This document shows positions 47,437 to 63,601 of a stretch of 64,000 nt of DNA, piece after piece. Under the pieces are notes generated by a model, which was given only the letters and a program-made list of their open reading frames with translations, searched no databases and was not told the DNA's origin. Origin of the DNA: Impatiens glandulifera (lineage: Eukaryota > Streptophyta > Magnoliopsida > Ericales > Balsaminaceae); NCBI RefSeq assembly GCF_907164915.1, contig NC_061866.1, positions 45,386,320 to 45,450,319 on the forward strand, written 5' to 3'. Position 1 is the first letter of the stretch. Every line of letters begins with the position of its first letter. Position numbers and translations under genes: made by a program.

Positions 47437-47519
47437 GTAGAGATCTAGTAAGAGCCCCATGATAATTTATTATATAATATGTGATAAGTTATAAAATATA
47501 TAATAAAAATATATAATAA

Positions 47520-47710
47520 AAATGAATTCTGTTTTCGGTTTGGTTTTCGAGTTGAAACATAAACTCGAAAATCAAACCGAAAACCGTATTTAAATTCGAA
47601 TCGGTTTAAAATTCGATTCGAAAACCGAAAATGTAATTCGAATTCGATTTATTCGAATTCGGTGCGGTCGGATATTTGGTTCAAACTAAATATTGAACAC
47701 CCCTAGAGTT
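47520..47710. repeat. Dispersed TTCGAATTCGGTT repeat, copy 3
   Basis: Best-preserved right end of the family (AAATATTGAACACCCCTAG). The left part starts near ATTCTGTTTTCGGTTTGG. Confidence 0.6.
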
Positions 47711-48955
47711 TTAATATTCATGTTTGTACAATAAAATTCTTTTTTAAGATTGGATAAAGTTATAGAATGTGCAACTTTGATGGTATATATCTCATATAGT
47801 TATTTAAATTATATTTTCATTCAACTAAAAAACCTATGAACAATGTACATTAGGGTTACTTGATTAATTGAATACTATATAATCATGAACTCCCTCATTA
47901 AATTCATTAAATTAGCAAATTTGTAATCCGTAAAAAACAAAAATCAAAACAATCATTTTTGCTAGAAAAAGTTGTTTAAAAAAAATAAATAATTTGATTT
48001 AAAATTTTATCAAAAACCCATTTTTTAATCTAATTTTTAACATTAATAAATTGTTTTCGTTTAATAAATATAAATTATTGTTTTTATTTGTTATAAATGG
48101 AAAAGTATTATATATAACAAAATTTTATAAAAAAAATATAGTGGACTTTGTTGAATTAATTTAGAATTTATGTAATTTTTTTAAATAAATACATGACTAA
48201 ACATATATAATTTTTACTTATCTATTATACATATATATAATAATTACTGTGACTACTTAAATGAGTGTAACCTAGCTGTTAATTGGTGGTTTAATCTTTG
48301 TATGGAATTTGACGTTGGTTAGATTGAGTCATTTAAATTGAAAAATATATATAATATTAAAATGATCTTAAGTAAATTTTGAACATATTTTTCTAGTTAC
48401 ATCTTATTATTTTCAACCTTAATTAATTTATCATTTTTTGAATAAAATTAGTTTCGTAAGAATATATTTAAAAAAATTATCCCAACATTGTACCATTGTT
48501 ATAACCTATATCAAGCCGATGAACACCAAAAGAGTCCGAAACAATTGAGATGAAACAAGAAATGATAGTCAGAAACATATCGACTAAATTGATGAACAAA
48601 TAATTATTGTCTCATAAAACTAAATAAATGAAAACAATGTGTCAAAACATCGATACAAAAACAAAAGATTGCCTCCATGCTCAATGCAATAAAGAGAAAT
48701 CGAATTGCGAGTCAATTCAATAAATCACTGGAAAATTTGATAAGCCAAACAGCAAAAGGGATAAGAAAAAAAAAACTCACATGAACTTACTCATTACCGA
48801 TTTTCACTCCGGAATAATTTATTAAAAAAAATAAAAAAAATTATTAGGTCCCATTCTTCTACTCTTTCCCGGGAGTCAACAATATTTTTCTTAAAAAAAT
48901 CAATAAAAATCTCAAATAACCCAAGATAAATTAACTATAAATGTTTGATCAGAGC
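47711..48955. other. AT-rich spacer, no gene seen
   Basis: AT-rich sequence with no open frame of note. 48480-48900 is more complex but gives no recognisable product or repeat ends. Confidence 0.45.
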
Positions 48956-48959
48956 CTCT

Positions 48960-49440
48960 AAATATGAAAATGATAGGTACAAGTCATTTTGTATTGTTGT
49001 TTGAACTTTGAAGTACTTAAAAAAAACATAATTAAAGTATTCATTTTGTATTGCTGTATACATTTTATTTCATAATAAAAATTGGTTACTTTGGTTGTCT
49101 TAATTTAATAAACAATGAGCCTATTTAATTAATTGTAAATGTTTACCCAAGATATATAATAAAACATCATTTGATTAATATCTACAGGAGTAAAAAAAAG
49201 GTTGAAAATAGAAAAGAAGGTGAAGAACATTACAAAAAGAGATGTTGCCTACTTAAAAATCACACATTTCTTTTTAAATTTGTTGATTCTCTATCTATAT
49301 TCTGAACATAAAAAATGTCAATATTACTTTTAGAAATAATATATAAACAGAGAACTATAAGAAATGACATAAACTCTGTATGGAGCTGGAATCTGGACAC
49401 TCCACAACCACATTTATAGGCATGACTAAGTGAAGGGGAG
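48960..49440 (-). repeat. Duplicated reductase intergenic sequence
   Basis: Ordered blocks (CATTTTGTATTGTTGTTTGAAC, AATGAGCCTATTTAATTAAT, a TTCTCTATCTATATT-like block, TGTCAATATTACTTTT, GGAGCTGGAATCTGGACAC, CCACAACCACA) match 34990-35330 upstream of copy 3. The last blocks also match 51330-51370 upstream of copy 5. On an array read on the minus strand this is the upstream region of the gene to its left. Confidence 0.65.
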
Positions 49441-49560
49441 AAGTAAGTAGAAACATATATAGAGTCTTCATATATATAACAATAACAAAAATCTCTTATT
49501 CAAAAGCACAATACACAAACAAGAAACATAGTCTATATAATTGGTTCCCAATTGTGTTCT

Positions 49561-51142
<1,582 letters not shown>

Positions 51143-51427
51143 CTATTTATTTGAAAAGGACTATTCTAATTGTTGTTTGATTTTTATTTCATATAAATGT
51201 TTGGTTTTTTGTTTTGTATTTTTCGCTGTTCGATGAACACGGAACTTGTTGTTGAAAAAAATGTAAATATTATTCTTAAAAATAACTTATAAAGTCAAAA
51301 TTGGCTTCTGACCACCTTTAACTATGTGTGGTGCTGGATTATGTACACTCCACAACCACAATTATAAGCGCGAGGAAAAGTGAGGACGGACTGCAAAAAT
51401 ATGGTTTTATTAATTGGTCAGACTTAA

Positions 51428-51712
51428 ATTCGGAAATTTGATGAAATAATTCTAATAATGATTTTTTTTTAAAATAACTCAGTCCGGATAAAATTTGTAA
51501 AAATGACTCTTTTGGACAAAAATATCATTCGTGTTACGCGATAACACCGCGATGTCATTTTTGCAAACATTATCAGACTACCTCTTTACGTAACGCGAAG
51601 AGTATTTTGGACTTTATACGTATCAAATAAATAATTTTTGCAAACATTATCAGGCCTGATCATTTCCTAAAATAAGATTATTATTAGGGTCATCTTCTAT
51701 AATTTCCACTTA
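51428..51712. mobile_element. MITE with GGAAATTTGATGAAAT ends
   Basis: The left end reads CGGAAATTTGATGAAATAAT. The right end read backwards is TGGAAATTATAGAAGATGAC followed by CCTAATAATAATCTT. This gives imperfect ~35-bp inverted ends around a ~215-bp core with GTTACGCGATAACACCGCG. A 16-base direct repeat (ATTTTTGCAAACATTA) also occurs twice inside. Confidence 0.6.
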
Positions 51713-51779
51713 AATTTCCTTTATTTAAACTCCATATACACTGTTGTGGAAAGGACCTAAAAGATCACTAAAAGCTAAA

Positions 51780-52160
51780 GGGGGAATTTGATGAAATGAC
51801 CCTAATAATTGCTTCAAATGAGTCGGTGACCAGCGCATAAATTATATTGCGTTGGTGACCACTTAAAATTTTTTGAACGAAATTACCCCGTTGTGAGACG
51901 CAACCGGATGCCTGTGAAAAGTCTTTTCACGAATGCATCTCGCGAATGCATCTTGCGATTTTAGACTTTTCAAAAATAAAATAAAATTGCGTCTCGCGAT
52001 TGCCGGTTGCTTCTCACAACCGGGATTGCGTCTCGCGATTTGTTGACTTTTCACATGGCATCCGATTGCGTCTTACAATAGGGACTATTTCGTCAAAAAA
52101 ATATGAAGTGGTCATCCGCTCATTTATCCCTATTACGAGGATATTTCGTCAAAAGAAATA
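51780..52160. mobile_element. Related MITE with repeated TGCGTCTCGCGATT core
   Basis: Starts GGGGGAATTTGATGAAATGA followed by CCCTAATAATTG. Ends near CCTATTACGAGGATATTTCG TCAAA, an imperfect inverted match. The core repeats TTGCGTCTCGCGATT and variants four times in ~190 bases, giving local CpG-rich sequence in an AT-rich setting. No transposase. Confidence 0.5.
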
Positions 52161-53476
52161 GTTCTTTTGAGAAGTCGTTCTTTTTTTTTTTCTTAAAAAA
52201 AAATACTTTTATTTTAAAAAATATATATATGTATCTTACATTATATCTTTTTAATAATTTAAAATTAAAAACACTTTAAAACTTAATAGATTAAAGAGAG
52301 TTAAAATTTATTTAATTTATTAAATTATAATGTTTTAAATTGAAGACAAACAATTGCATAATCAACCAGAAATAACATATACTACAATGCTTTATATATA
52401 TATATAAAAAAATGTTTTTGAAAGTTAACATATCCTTAAAATACTATTTTAACTTAAGACAGTAAATACATTTTTAATTGACTTAATTTCGATATTCAAC
52501 TGGAAATAATTATAAAAAATTATAAATTATAATACTCAAAATTAACATAATTCTGAGATTCATTGTTATAATACTCAAAATTGACTTAATTCTGAGATTC
52601 ATTGGCAGTTTTTAATCTAAACCTAACAGGGTAAGAACAAAAATATTTCTTTTCTTTTTCTTAAACCAGCTAAATTGGCAACTAATTTCACTAAAATTGT
52701 GACAGTAAAATATGAATAAGAATATTATATAAGCTAAAATTAAATCTAAAAAATAGAATTATACTACTTCAATTCATCAACTATAGATAAGATTATCCTA
52801 TAGTTAGTAATTGATTTGGACTGGAATTTTGAAAGTAATGAAAAGTGTGCTACTAAAGTGATTTTGGAGAAAATCAATGAAAAATGTACAAAAATGTCAA
52901 TAAATTGATTTGGAAGTAAAAAATAGTGCATAGACAACAATTTATTTATGCAAAAGGGACATGGATAATGTTCCATATATAAATCTTCATACAAGTTCTT
53001 AATCTCAATCAAATAAAATTTTCCCATTCAAATATGAAGATTTGGATTTGAAAACAGTTTATTTGAAGGATTGAGTTAGTTTATCCAAACAATTCAAACC
53101 TTCACCCAGGTTCTTGATCTCATTAAAGATATAAAATGAAGATGAAGATTGATGTTTTCTTCATTAGTTACAGACTTACCATAGTAGTTCACTTTCTGAT
53201 ATCAAGCTTGAAATAAAAAAATAAAAAAGTTCTTATAGTTAACCAATCAAATCAATAGAGTCTATCAAGCAAAAGCAACCAAAAAATACCATAATTTTTT
53301 AAAAAAGCAACACTGAAACCACAATGTATAGATTTTGTTTTCAACCGTGAAGCCATAAAACATTGAGCAATAATCATTCTATGAAAGTTACTGAAAAATT
53401 AAGAACAACAACTAGCAGACACCAAGTACTATCTTGATACCTATAGCTCATGTATTCAGATAGAAAAAACATAGAC
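52161..53476. other. AT-rich spacer and RPS10 3' UTR
   Basis: No gene is supported. A 32-base near-duplicate (AATACTCAAAATTRACWTAATTCTGAGATTCATTG) occurs at about 52531 and 52569. The last ~150 bases are likely the RPS10 3' UTR. Confidence 0.45.
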
Positions 53477-54482
53477 TTAAGGAAGATCTGAGCCAGAGGG
53501 AGCAGCACCAAAGCCACCCGATCCACGGCCAAAGCCACCACCTCTTCCACCAGGACCCTGCATAGTTTTATATATTATTCAAATTTAGAACCATAATCTA
53601 AGCACCTTATGGATGTAATTCTCTTCTGAAATGGAATGCAATTGAAGTCTATGTACAATAGAACATGAACAGTTTTCTGTTCACAGTAATCAAAATCTAG
53701 ATTCAACATTCAAAACAGTACCCATTGATGATCAATCAACTACATATATACTAAAGATAAAGCTTACCCTGAAAAATGGCTGGTAGTCAGCCGGAGCGCC
53801 ACTCTTCTCTCCACCAAACTCACCAGGTGGTCCTCCACGGGGGCCTGATCTATACCCTTCTCTGTCACCAAACCTCGGCCTTTCTCCTTCAAATCTAGGT
53901 GGGCCACTATAATCACAAACTCAAATCAGATCTCTATACACAAATTAGGGTTTTTTTCATTACATGAAACATGTAATAATCATTACCGTGGGCGATCACC
54001 AGGTGGGCCGCCCATTGGGCGTCCAAGTGGCCGTGCAGACTTCTTCAAAGTGGCGGGGACGATTTCAGAAGGCAAGTTCAAGTAAGTGCGAAGAAATTCG
54101 ATGCCGTCGTTGGTTAGGAACCAATAGTAGTGCATCCAAGCAAATGTCTCACGAACATATTCCTTCGACTTGAAGCTCTGCATCAGCTTAATCACCTGAA
54201 GATTGGGCACATCGATATCGGGATGCTTGGCCAAATTGAAATCTTTCTTCGCGTAGCAAACTCCCTCTGCAAGACCCAAATCGAGTTAGAATAACCAAAT
54301 TCAAAGCAAATATAGTAATTGTGTTTATCATGAAAGAAGAATGACACCTTGGAAGAGGTATTTTGAGATTTCTCTCCTGTTCTTCTCTGGAATGATCTGA
54401 ATAAGACATGGAATGAATCAGAATAAGTCCGTAACATGAATTTACAAGAAGATCAAATGCCGATGGAAAGATTACTCACCAT
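53477..54482 (-). CDS. RPS10: 40S ribosomal protein S10 (eS10)
   Basis: Minus-strand exons 54482-54480, 54396-54348, 54266-53987, 53906-53768, 53557-53477; 183 aa, usual for plants. eS10 is a component of the small cytosolic subunit head. Landmarks: [60 protein letters not shown] (winged-helix S10/plectin domain, about 3-95), and a Gly/Arg/Pro-rich tail ([32 protein letters not shown]) ending PSGSDLP. The start codon is alone in exon 1, directly followed by GTGAGT, as in RPL5 here. The gene sits between reductase copies 5 and 6, on the same strand, apparently unrelated in function. Confidence 0.95.
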
Positions 54483-54561
54483 GATTGAAATGTGGATTGT
54501 CGGCGGCGGCTTTAGGCAATACAAGAACCCTCTCTCTAGCTAGCAAATGGGGATTTTAAGC

Positions 54562-54629
54562 AAAACCCTAGAAAAATATTATATAAGGGGGATCTTTTGT
54601 ATTGTGCATTGGGCTTTTTTGTATGGGCC
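54562..54629 (-). promoter_or_regulatory. RPS10 promoter: telo-box, TATA and site II motifs
   Basis: Upstream of RPS10 are a telo-box (AAAACCCTAG on +, 54562-54571), a TATA-like TTATATAATA on - (about 54577-54586), and two site II-type elements, TGGGCT (54610-54615) and TGGGCC (54624-54629). Telo-box plus site II is the established arrangement for plant ribosomal-protein promoters. Confidence 0.65.
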
Positions 54630-55085
54630 GAAAGACTAATAATCCTCATTACCACTTATCGTCCAGCCTAGTTTTCAATATAATTATCAGATTTTTTTTT
54701 GTTCATAAAAATAATAATAAATAAATTGCTTTTTTTTAATAAATAATTATTTTAGAAGAGATTCTTGATGTAAAATTAGATTATTTGAATTAAATTAAAA
54801 TTGTATATAGCATTTTAAAATATTATTAAAAAAAATAAAATAATTATATTTTGGTGTTAGTTGATTATTTAAATAATTTGATAGTAGCATACTTGCATAT
54901 TATACTAGAGTGATCTATTTAGATTAAATTCAAATAATCTCAAGCCTTTAATTGCTAAACCCTTAATTAATTCATACAGATTAAAAAAACTAATACCTCA
55001 TTTAATATTTTCATCTCCTAAAAATATATTTATTAAACCATTATAATTCATGTTACCTTATCAATAAATATATTATAATAGGTAA

Positions 55086-55157
<72 letters not shown>

Positions 55158-55493
55158 ATATTATATAGTTATGCAAATTTGTAAGCTTATTTAAAAAAGC
55201 TAAATGGCACCATCTTTTTAATAAATATGACTTATAGACAATTCCTCACAATAAAAGCATATCTATTATACCCTACCACAGTGGCCCGGGTAACATGCTT
55301 AGTTCTCTATAATTCAAAAAATCTATTATAATATTTAAGTACATATAAATTACATAACAAATAGAGTTTGTTTTTAAGTACATGTAATAAACTAGTCATA
55401 AACACATATTACTAAATAGATCAATGAAAAGGAATGAGATAATAACATCAAATGACCTCAACATGCCTTACAAAGTTTTATTTTAAATTTTCA
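54630..55493. other. AT-rich spacer with (TA)n tract
   Basis: No gene. A (TA)32-like tract lies at 55089-55152. GCCCGGG at about 55282 is part of a short GC-richer patch. The last ~100 bases are probably the 3' UTR of reductase copy 6. Confidence 0.5.
55089..55152. repeat. (AT)32 microsatellite
   Basis: Uninterrupted alternating AT of about 64 bases. Confidence 0.95.

Positions 55494-57811
<2,318 letters not shown>

Positions 57812-57880
<69 letters not shown>
57812..57880. repeat. (TA)n microsatellite
   Basis: About 69 bases of alternating AT directly left of the LINE remnant. Confidence 0.95.
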
Positions 57881-57884
<4 letters not shown>

Positions 57885-57939
57885 GTTAAATGCATTTTAA
57901 TATTTGTTAATATTATAAATAGTAAAATAAAATATTTGG

Positions 57940-59480
57940 CAAGAATTCTGGGTTTTGATTTGGTATATTTCCGTCTACTTATTATGTTTCCTCGGTGTAG
58001 AGTCCGCTCTTAAGCCTTTTAGGACTCGATTATCTCAAAAATGGAGAGGAAATTACATATTTGAAAGAGCAAGATGATTTCGAGATGGGTCGTTTGATCC
58101 TTATCAAAAGTGCATTGGTTTCTATGCCTACTTTTATGATGTTTTGTTTCTTAATCCTCCAGAGTCCTCTTTTAGTCATTTGGTGAGCTGAGATAAAGTG
58201 AAAAGAGTCAAGAATCAAGGAGGCTTGGGAATTAGATATTTGGTTTCATTTAATAAAGCTCTCTTGTCAAAATGGTGTAGTAGTTTCTCTTCAAAACTTA
58301 ACTATTTATGGGCTAATATGATTAGATGTAAGTATGGACATTATTGGTCTGGACTAGTTGATTGTAGTGTTTGGTGAAACATCTCTACTATGTGGAAGTC
58401 TTTCCGTGGACAGTCCAGATTTTTGATTGGTGACGGCTTATCGATCAGATTTTGGGACAATATTTGGTGTAATGTTACAAGTATTACATTGTCATTCATA
58501 ACTATCGCTTTAGTAACGATATGTAGAAACGCATTGGTCAATGACATGTTCGATCAACGTTTGAATAATTTTGCGAGTAAAATTAGATATAGAAGAAGGC
58601 TTATTGATAGTGATGTAATTTTATATGAAAGAATGTTGCTCTTAGTGAGGCGTAAGGTGATATTCCTTTTTCGCATGATATTTTACGTTGATAAGACATT
58701 GATTTTTTAAAGCTTGATCATTGTTACATTATTTACAGAGATTGCCCTATATGACTTTTTATGGGAGAAGTTGTGGGATTCTAGATTCTCTTAAAAAATC
58801 TCATTTTTTGGATGGAGTGTCATGCTTGGAGGGATCTTGACGGACGATAGATGCATTAAAATTTGTGCATGATGGTTAATCATTGTAGAATGTGTTGTGA
58901 AGAGGTGAAGGCGACACATCACTTATTTTTGTATTGCAAATGAGTGACTGATTTAAAACCTAATTTGGAATATGATTAACATTGAATGGATGAGTCAATC
59001 GTCGATTGTTGGGATGTCTAGATAGAAACTGTGAGCTCAATCGAATTGAGTCGATTGATTCCTATCCCGATTATTTTCCAGTGAACTATTTAGCTTGAAA
59101 GGAACCGAATGACGTTAAATTACAAAGTGCTTTATGCGAACCTTCATACTTTAGTTCCCCACGGTCGCTGCCAACAAATGGGTACGTCCAAGGTTGATAT
59201 TATAGATCAACGAATCCCTCAAAAGAGATATAACTACTTTGTTTACCGCCATCTTCCCAAATCAAATGCAACTTATTCAAGGAGAGCAAGAACAACTGTT
59301 CACTCGGTCGTAGGGAAAAAGAGTAAGTGATAGTCATTATGGAACATCATAACAACAGACAATGCTATTATTATAACGATTGGAGAGATCTCTTCTGGAA
59401 AACCGGTGGAGACTGTCGATGAACTTATTGATCTTCTTGAAGATCTTTGAGCTTGGGAAAGAATTATGTTATGTTTATTG
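57940..59480 (+). pseudogene. LINE reverse-transcriptase C-terminal remnant
   Basis: Translations in shifting frames follow the C-terminal part of plant L1-type reverse transcriptases. Near 58080 comes RLILIKSALVSMPTFMM; near 58250, FNKALLSKWCSSF with LNYLWANMIRCKYG; then SVW, FLIGDGLSIRFWDNIWC; near 58780 KISFFGWSV and LGGILTDDR; and a zinc-binding zf-RVT motif CRMCCEEVKATHHLFLYC near 58885-58930. Near 59415 ETVDELIDLLEDL fits the family's tail. Several stops and frameshifts are visible and the RT core is missing, so it is dead. The piece 59040-59400 is less certain. Confidence 0.75.
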
Positions 59481-60316
59481 GTTGCTTAATATATTTGGCT
59501 TTTGTTCAATTGTTCCTCTCTAATAGTTAATCTCGTTGTGTTTTGTGACAATGTGAACACTCGTGTTTTGTATTATTTTTATCGTTATGTTTAAAAGATT
59601 ATCATTTATATCATATTGTATTGACATTTAAAAAAATAGAATTATATTATAAAAAGTTAATAAATATAAATTGAATTAAAATAATTGAGAGGAGGAATGA
59701 TTAATAACTTTAACCAAGAGATTTAAATGAATCAATATTAAACAATACATATCTCCAAATAAATTTTTAATAATTTGAAAAAGAAATAGTGATACAAATA
59801 TTTATTAAATTTGTTTATAAAAATAAAATTCAAATTAAAAAAAAACGCGCGTGCCTTAAAATAGAATATCAATCTACTCCGGTTGAGCGTGGCTTAAAAT
59901 AGAAACAAGCATAATGATGGGGATACAACATGTGAAAGGGAAGTGCGAGTCAATTTGTAAGATAGATAAGGATCAAGGGGGAATTGGTATAAAAAGAAAA
60001 TAAATAAAAACTTCAAGAACAATATATATATTTAAAAAGAATATCATATTTAAGAACAAAAAAAAATTAACTTGTATAATAAATTTTTTATATTTACTTT
60101 AACCATTTATCTAATTACAAAAATTTAGATGTTTGTTAATTTTTGTCACATGACACTTGCATATCATACATACATTTTTAAAAGTTTGTAACATAAAAAA
60201 TAAATTAATATGTTAAACTTACAAATAATATTTGAGTTATTATTCAAACTAGCATGTATCCCGTGCATTTGGACGAGTAATAATATAAAAAACCGTAAAA
60301 AAATATTACGGTAAAA
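59481..60316. other. AT-rich spacer, no gene seen
   Basis: AT-rich; a short patch at 59840-59960 (ACGCGCGTGCC, GTTGAGCGTGGC) is more complex. Nothing supported. Confidence 0.45.
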
Positions 60317-60317
60317 T

Positions 60318-61065
60318 TTTTATGGGCGGGTCAACTCACAATCCGACCCAAGTATCCATTTACTCTCACATATATCCAAATTAACCACAGCTCTCGACCC
60401 GACAATCCAGACACTTTAAAAATTAAACATCATTATATATATATATAAATTAGTTAGTTAAAAAGTTGAACTTATATTGTTAAAATATCACGCGTTTATC
60501 AAATTTTGGGTTGAATTAAAAATATAAAGTGTTATTAGCCTAGTTGGTTAAAATATTGTACTTGTTTTTGTTAGGTTGCAAGATCGAACCATACCTATAG
60601 TATTTTTAATTTTATTTTTAGTCGTTTTAAGTTTATGGGCGGGTCAACCCACAATCCGACCCAAGTATCAATTTACTCTCACATATATCAAAATTAACCA
60701 CAACTCTCGACCCGACAATCCTGACACTTTAAAAATTAAGCATCATTATATATATAGATTAGTTAGTTAAAAAGTTAAACTTATATTGTTAAAATGTCAC
60801 GCGTTTATCAAAGTTTGGGTTGAATTTAAAATATAAAGTGTTATTAGCCTAGTTGGTTAAAATGTTGTACTTGTTTTGTTAGGTTGCAAGTTCAAACCAT
60901 ACCTATAGTATTTTTAATTTTATTTTTAACCGTTTTAAGTTTATGGGCGGGTCAACCCACAATCCGACCCAAGTATCCATTTACTCTCACATATATCAAA
61001 ATTAACCACAGCTCTCGACCCGGCAATCCGGACATTTTAAAAATTAAGCATCATTATATATATAT
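60318..61065. repeat. Three-unit ~310-bp tandem repeat with tRNA-like boxes
   Basis: Units start with TTATGGGCGGGTCAACYCAC at about 60320, 60632 and 60940, so the period is 312 and 309 bases. The third is cut short near 61065. Each full unit has CTCTCGACCCGRCAATCC, an AT patch, CACGCGTTTATCAAA, and TAGCCTAGTTGGTTAAAAT (A-box-like) followed ~30 bases on by GCAAGWTCRAACC (B-box-like). Small frames repeated in units 2 and 3 start in this part and are not genes. It may be a tandemly amplified SINE-bearing or satellite unit. Confidence 0.8.
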
Positions 61066-61439
61066 AGAGAGAGATTATTTTCTAGTACATTATGTCTTTT
61101 AATGATAATAGTAATCTGATTTGTATCATTCATAATATTATTAATATGACACTTTTGATATTTATTTCGTAAAACAGGTAGAATTAGTTAGGAAGTTAAT
61201 TGTTTTTCTAGACAACCTACGAGTTTTGATAACTTATTGGATAATGTGGTTTTATTTTTTAATGTTATGTTTTCTCTTTATGCTTAAATAATTCTTATTA
61301 TTTTTAATATTCATTAACCATTTCCAAACAAAATTAATAATAATAAATTCAAAATTTAAGTCAAACAAAAATATAAAAACTAACACCGATATTATTATTT
61401 TTTTTTTGTTAATTTGATTTGTATACATAAACAAAAAAA

Positions 61440-61727
61440 TAGTTTTTTATTATATACATAATTTTGACACACAGTAAATTATTAAAGACTCTACCATTAA
61501 AGAGCAACACATTTAGTCTTTTGGTTTTCATATTCCATCTATTAAGTGTATTTAAAATCATTATATAGTCTAATCTCTTAGTTTCCCTTATTTTTGTATA
61601 AATTCATATTCTTGTAATTGTAATAATACACAGAAATACATTCTTAATCTACAACAAATTCTTGTTTACTTATCTGTTCGAACTTGGTATCAGAGTCATT
61701 ATTCGGTTTTAACAAACCTCTATATCT
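61440..61727 (+). mobile_element. Probable copia LTR end and primer binding site
   Basis: TTGGTATCAGAGTC at 61685-61697 is the initiator-tRNA-Met primer site (TGGTATCAGAGC) with one change. It lies 30 bases before the gag ATG. Upstream, TTTTGTATAAATTCATATTC and AATACACAGAAATACATTC resemble an LTR promoter/R region. The LTR left end could not be placed. Confidence 0.6.
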
Positions 61728-63122
61728 ATGGCATCTTCTTCATATTCTTCCGCTTCAACCACTCATCTCTTCCACAATCTCACATCCATTAAACTCGATC
61801 ACAAAAAGTTTCTTATTTGGAAATCTCAAATCTTACCTACCCTAAAAGGTTATGGTCTCTATCCATATGTTACTGGAACTAATTCTGCCCCCGAAGCCTT
61901 TCTCCAAGCCGATGTTGCTGACAGATCTAGTGTCCTCACTCCAAATCCTGCTTTTACCATTTGGGAGGAGCAAGATCAGAGGATCATTTCATGACTTCTC
62001 TCCACCCTTTCAGAATCCATCCTAGCCCAAGTGATTGGTGAATCATGCACTACATTTAAAGCCCTTTGGTCTGCTTTAGAATGCACATTCACCTCTCAAT
62101 CTCAAGCTCATCTAATGCAGCTTCGTCTTCAACTTCAGACGGTAAAGAAGGGCTCACTCCCGATGGCCGAATATTTACAGAAAATAAAATCAATCATCAA
62201 TAGTCTCACTGGTGCTGGGCAAAACATATCTCAACAAGATTTCATTCTTTATGCTTTGGGAGGACTCGATCCTGAATACGAATCTCTCACTGTAGCGGTA
62301 ATCACTCGCACCGACCACATTGCCATCGAAGACCTCCAAGGAATGCTTCTTATACATGAGATTCGTCTTGAATCACTCCACTCTAACTCTCCAACCGCTA
62401 ATCTTGCTTTTGGATCGAGAGGGATTTCGAAACCATCTCACTTCCAACGATCGCGACGTTCGGTCTCCTCTCTGAGTGATTATAGTGCAGAAAATGAAAC
62501 TGTTAATAGATTGAGCTCCAATAATTCCAATGGATATCAAATAAATGGGCCTTCAAGTTCATCTAAATTTTCACACTCAGACCGAGCTTCTACTATCGGG
62601 TTAGGGGTCATTCTACTAATGGGCCTTCTATTTTGGGTCGTGAGCCCAATAAAAATAAAATACAATGTCAATTGTGTGATAGTTTTGGTCATGCAGCTAA
62701 TGTTTGTCGATCGGGTCTGTTTCGTAATATTTGTAACTTTACAGGTCATTCGATTGAAACTTGCCGACGTCGTCAGAATCAAAATTCAACGACACGCTCT
62801 GCTATGATGGCTACACCTTTTTCTGTTTATGACTCGACCTGGTATCTCGACTCTAGTGCTACTGACCATATCATGATGAACCTTGACAATCTTAGCATCT
62901 CAACTCCATATAATGGTACAGAAACTATTAAAATGGGAGAAGGTAACCCTCTTCCTATTTCTAATATTGGGCAATCATTCAATCCATGTTCCAATAAAAA
63001 CCTTCATCTACGTAATATATTGCATGTCCCATTAATAACAAAAAAATCTTCTAAGTGTTTCCAAATTTTCTGCCAATAATAATATCTTTTTTGGAATTTT
63101 GAAACGAAGATTACTTTTATAC
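61728..63122 (+). pseudogene. Ty1/copia gag-protease region, broken
   Basis: The gag starts MASSSYSSASTTHLFHNLTS, with LDHKKFLIWKSQILPTLKGY (copia gag N-terminus). TGA at 61992-61994 interrupts it, after which the UBN2-type gag continues (LMQLRLQLQTVKKGSLPMAE, YLQKIKSIINSL, LYALGGLDPEYES). A frameshift near 62600-62640 precedes the zinc knuckle CQLCDSFGHAANVC (CX2CX4HX4C). The protease site reads WYLDSSATDHI, with Ser where DSG/DTG is expected. LRNILHVPLI and, after another shift near 63040, NLLSVSKFSANNNIFF follow. Homology ends about 63122, where an inverted LTR begins. It cannot make a functional polyprotein. Confidence 0.85.
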
Positions 63123-63569
63123 TGTAATCTAGCAATGTGAGATGGGTAAATGCACAGGTTATCCAAGTCTAAAACAGAAGATCAAACACAGAACAAAACA
63201 ATACCAGATTTACGTGGAAAACCCTCTCAACCTAGAGGGTAAAAAACCACGGGGCCAACCAGCAAATTTCACTATAAACAAGAAACATATATAAATGTTC
63301 TTCTCAATTTTAAACATAACAGTTGATGTATACAAACAGAGAAAACTAATATCATTTAGACTTAAGTTAGTCTAAATATAAGACAACAAGAATTTGGAAC
63401 ATGAAGGTGAAAATGTAAGAGATCTATTGTCTCCTTCTCTTCTTCTTCCTCTATTTCTTCTCTTCTTTGCAGAATATCTTCTCTCTCTAGAAGTGATAGA
63501 ATGAACAGAATTCTTAGGTTTTGCTCATTTAATAAAATGTCTGATTGGGCTGGACCCAAAGGCCCAACA
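63123..63569 (-). mobile_element. 3' LTR of an inverted, nested copia element
   Basis: On the minus strand the LTR starts TGTTGGGCCTTTGGGTCC at 63569, right after the polypurine tract GGAGGGGGAGAT (63570-63581). It ends plausibly at 63123 (TTACA), giving TG...CA ends and ~447 bp. The polypurine-LTR junction is of the common plant copia form. The left boundary is inferred from where the + strand copia homology stops. Confidence 0.6.
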
Positions 63570-63601
63570 ATCTCCCCCTCCAGCCCACGGAGAGAGGCAC
63601 A

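Noticed and set aside
59109..59330. 73-aa frame in the LINE region
   Set aside because: Does not match the reverse-transcriptase tail in any frame and has no homology I can name; treated as part of the degraded element.
60576..61102. Two similar small frames (64 and 72 aa) with a shared hydrophobic start
   Set aside because: They are the same position in successive ~310-bp tandem units; similarity reflects repeat duplication, not protein constraint.
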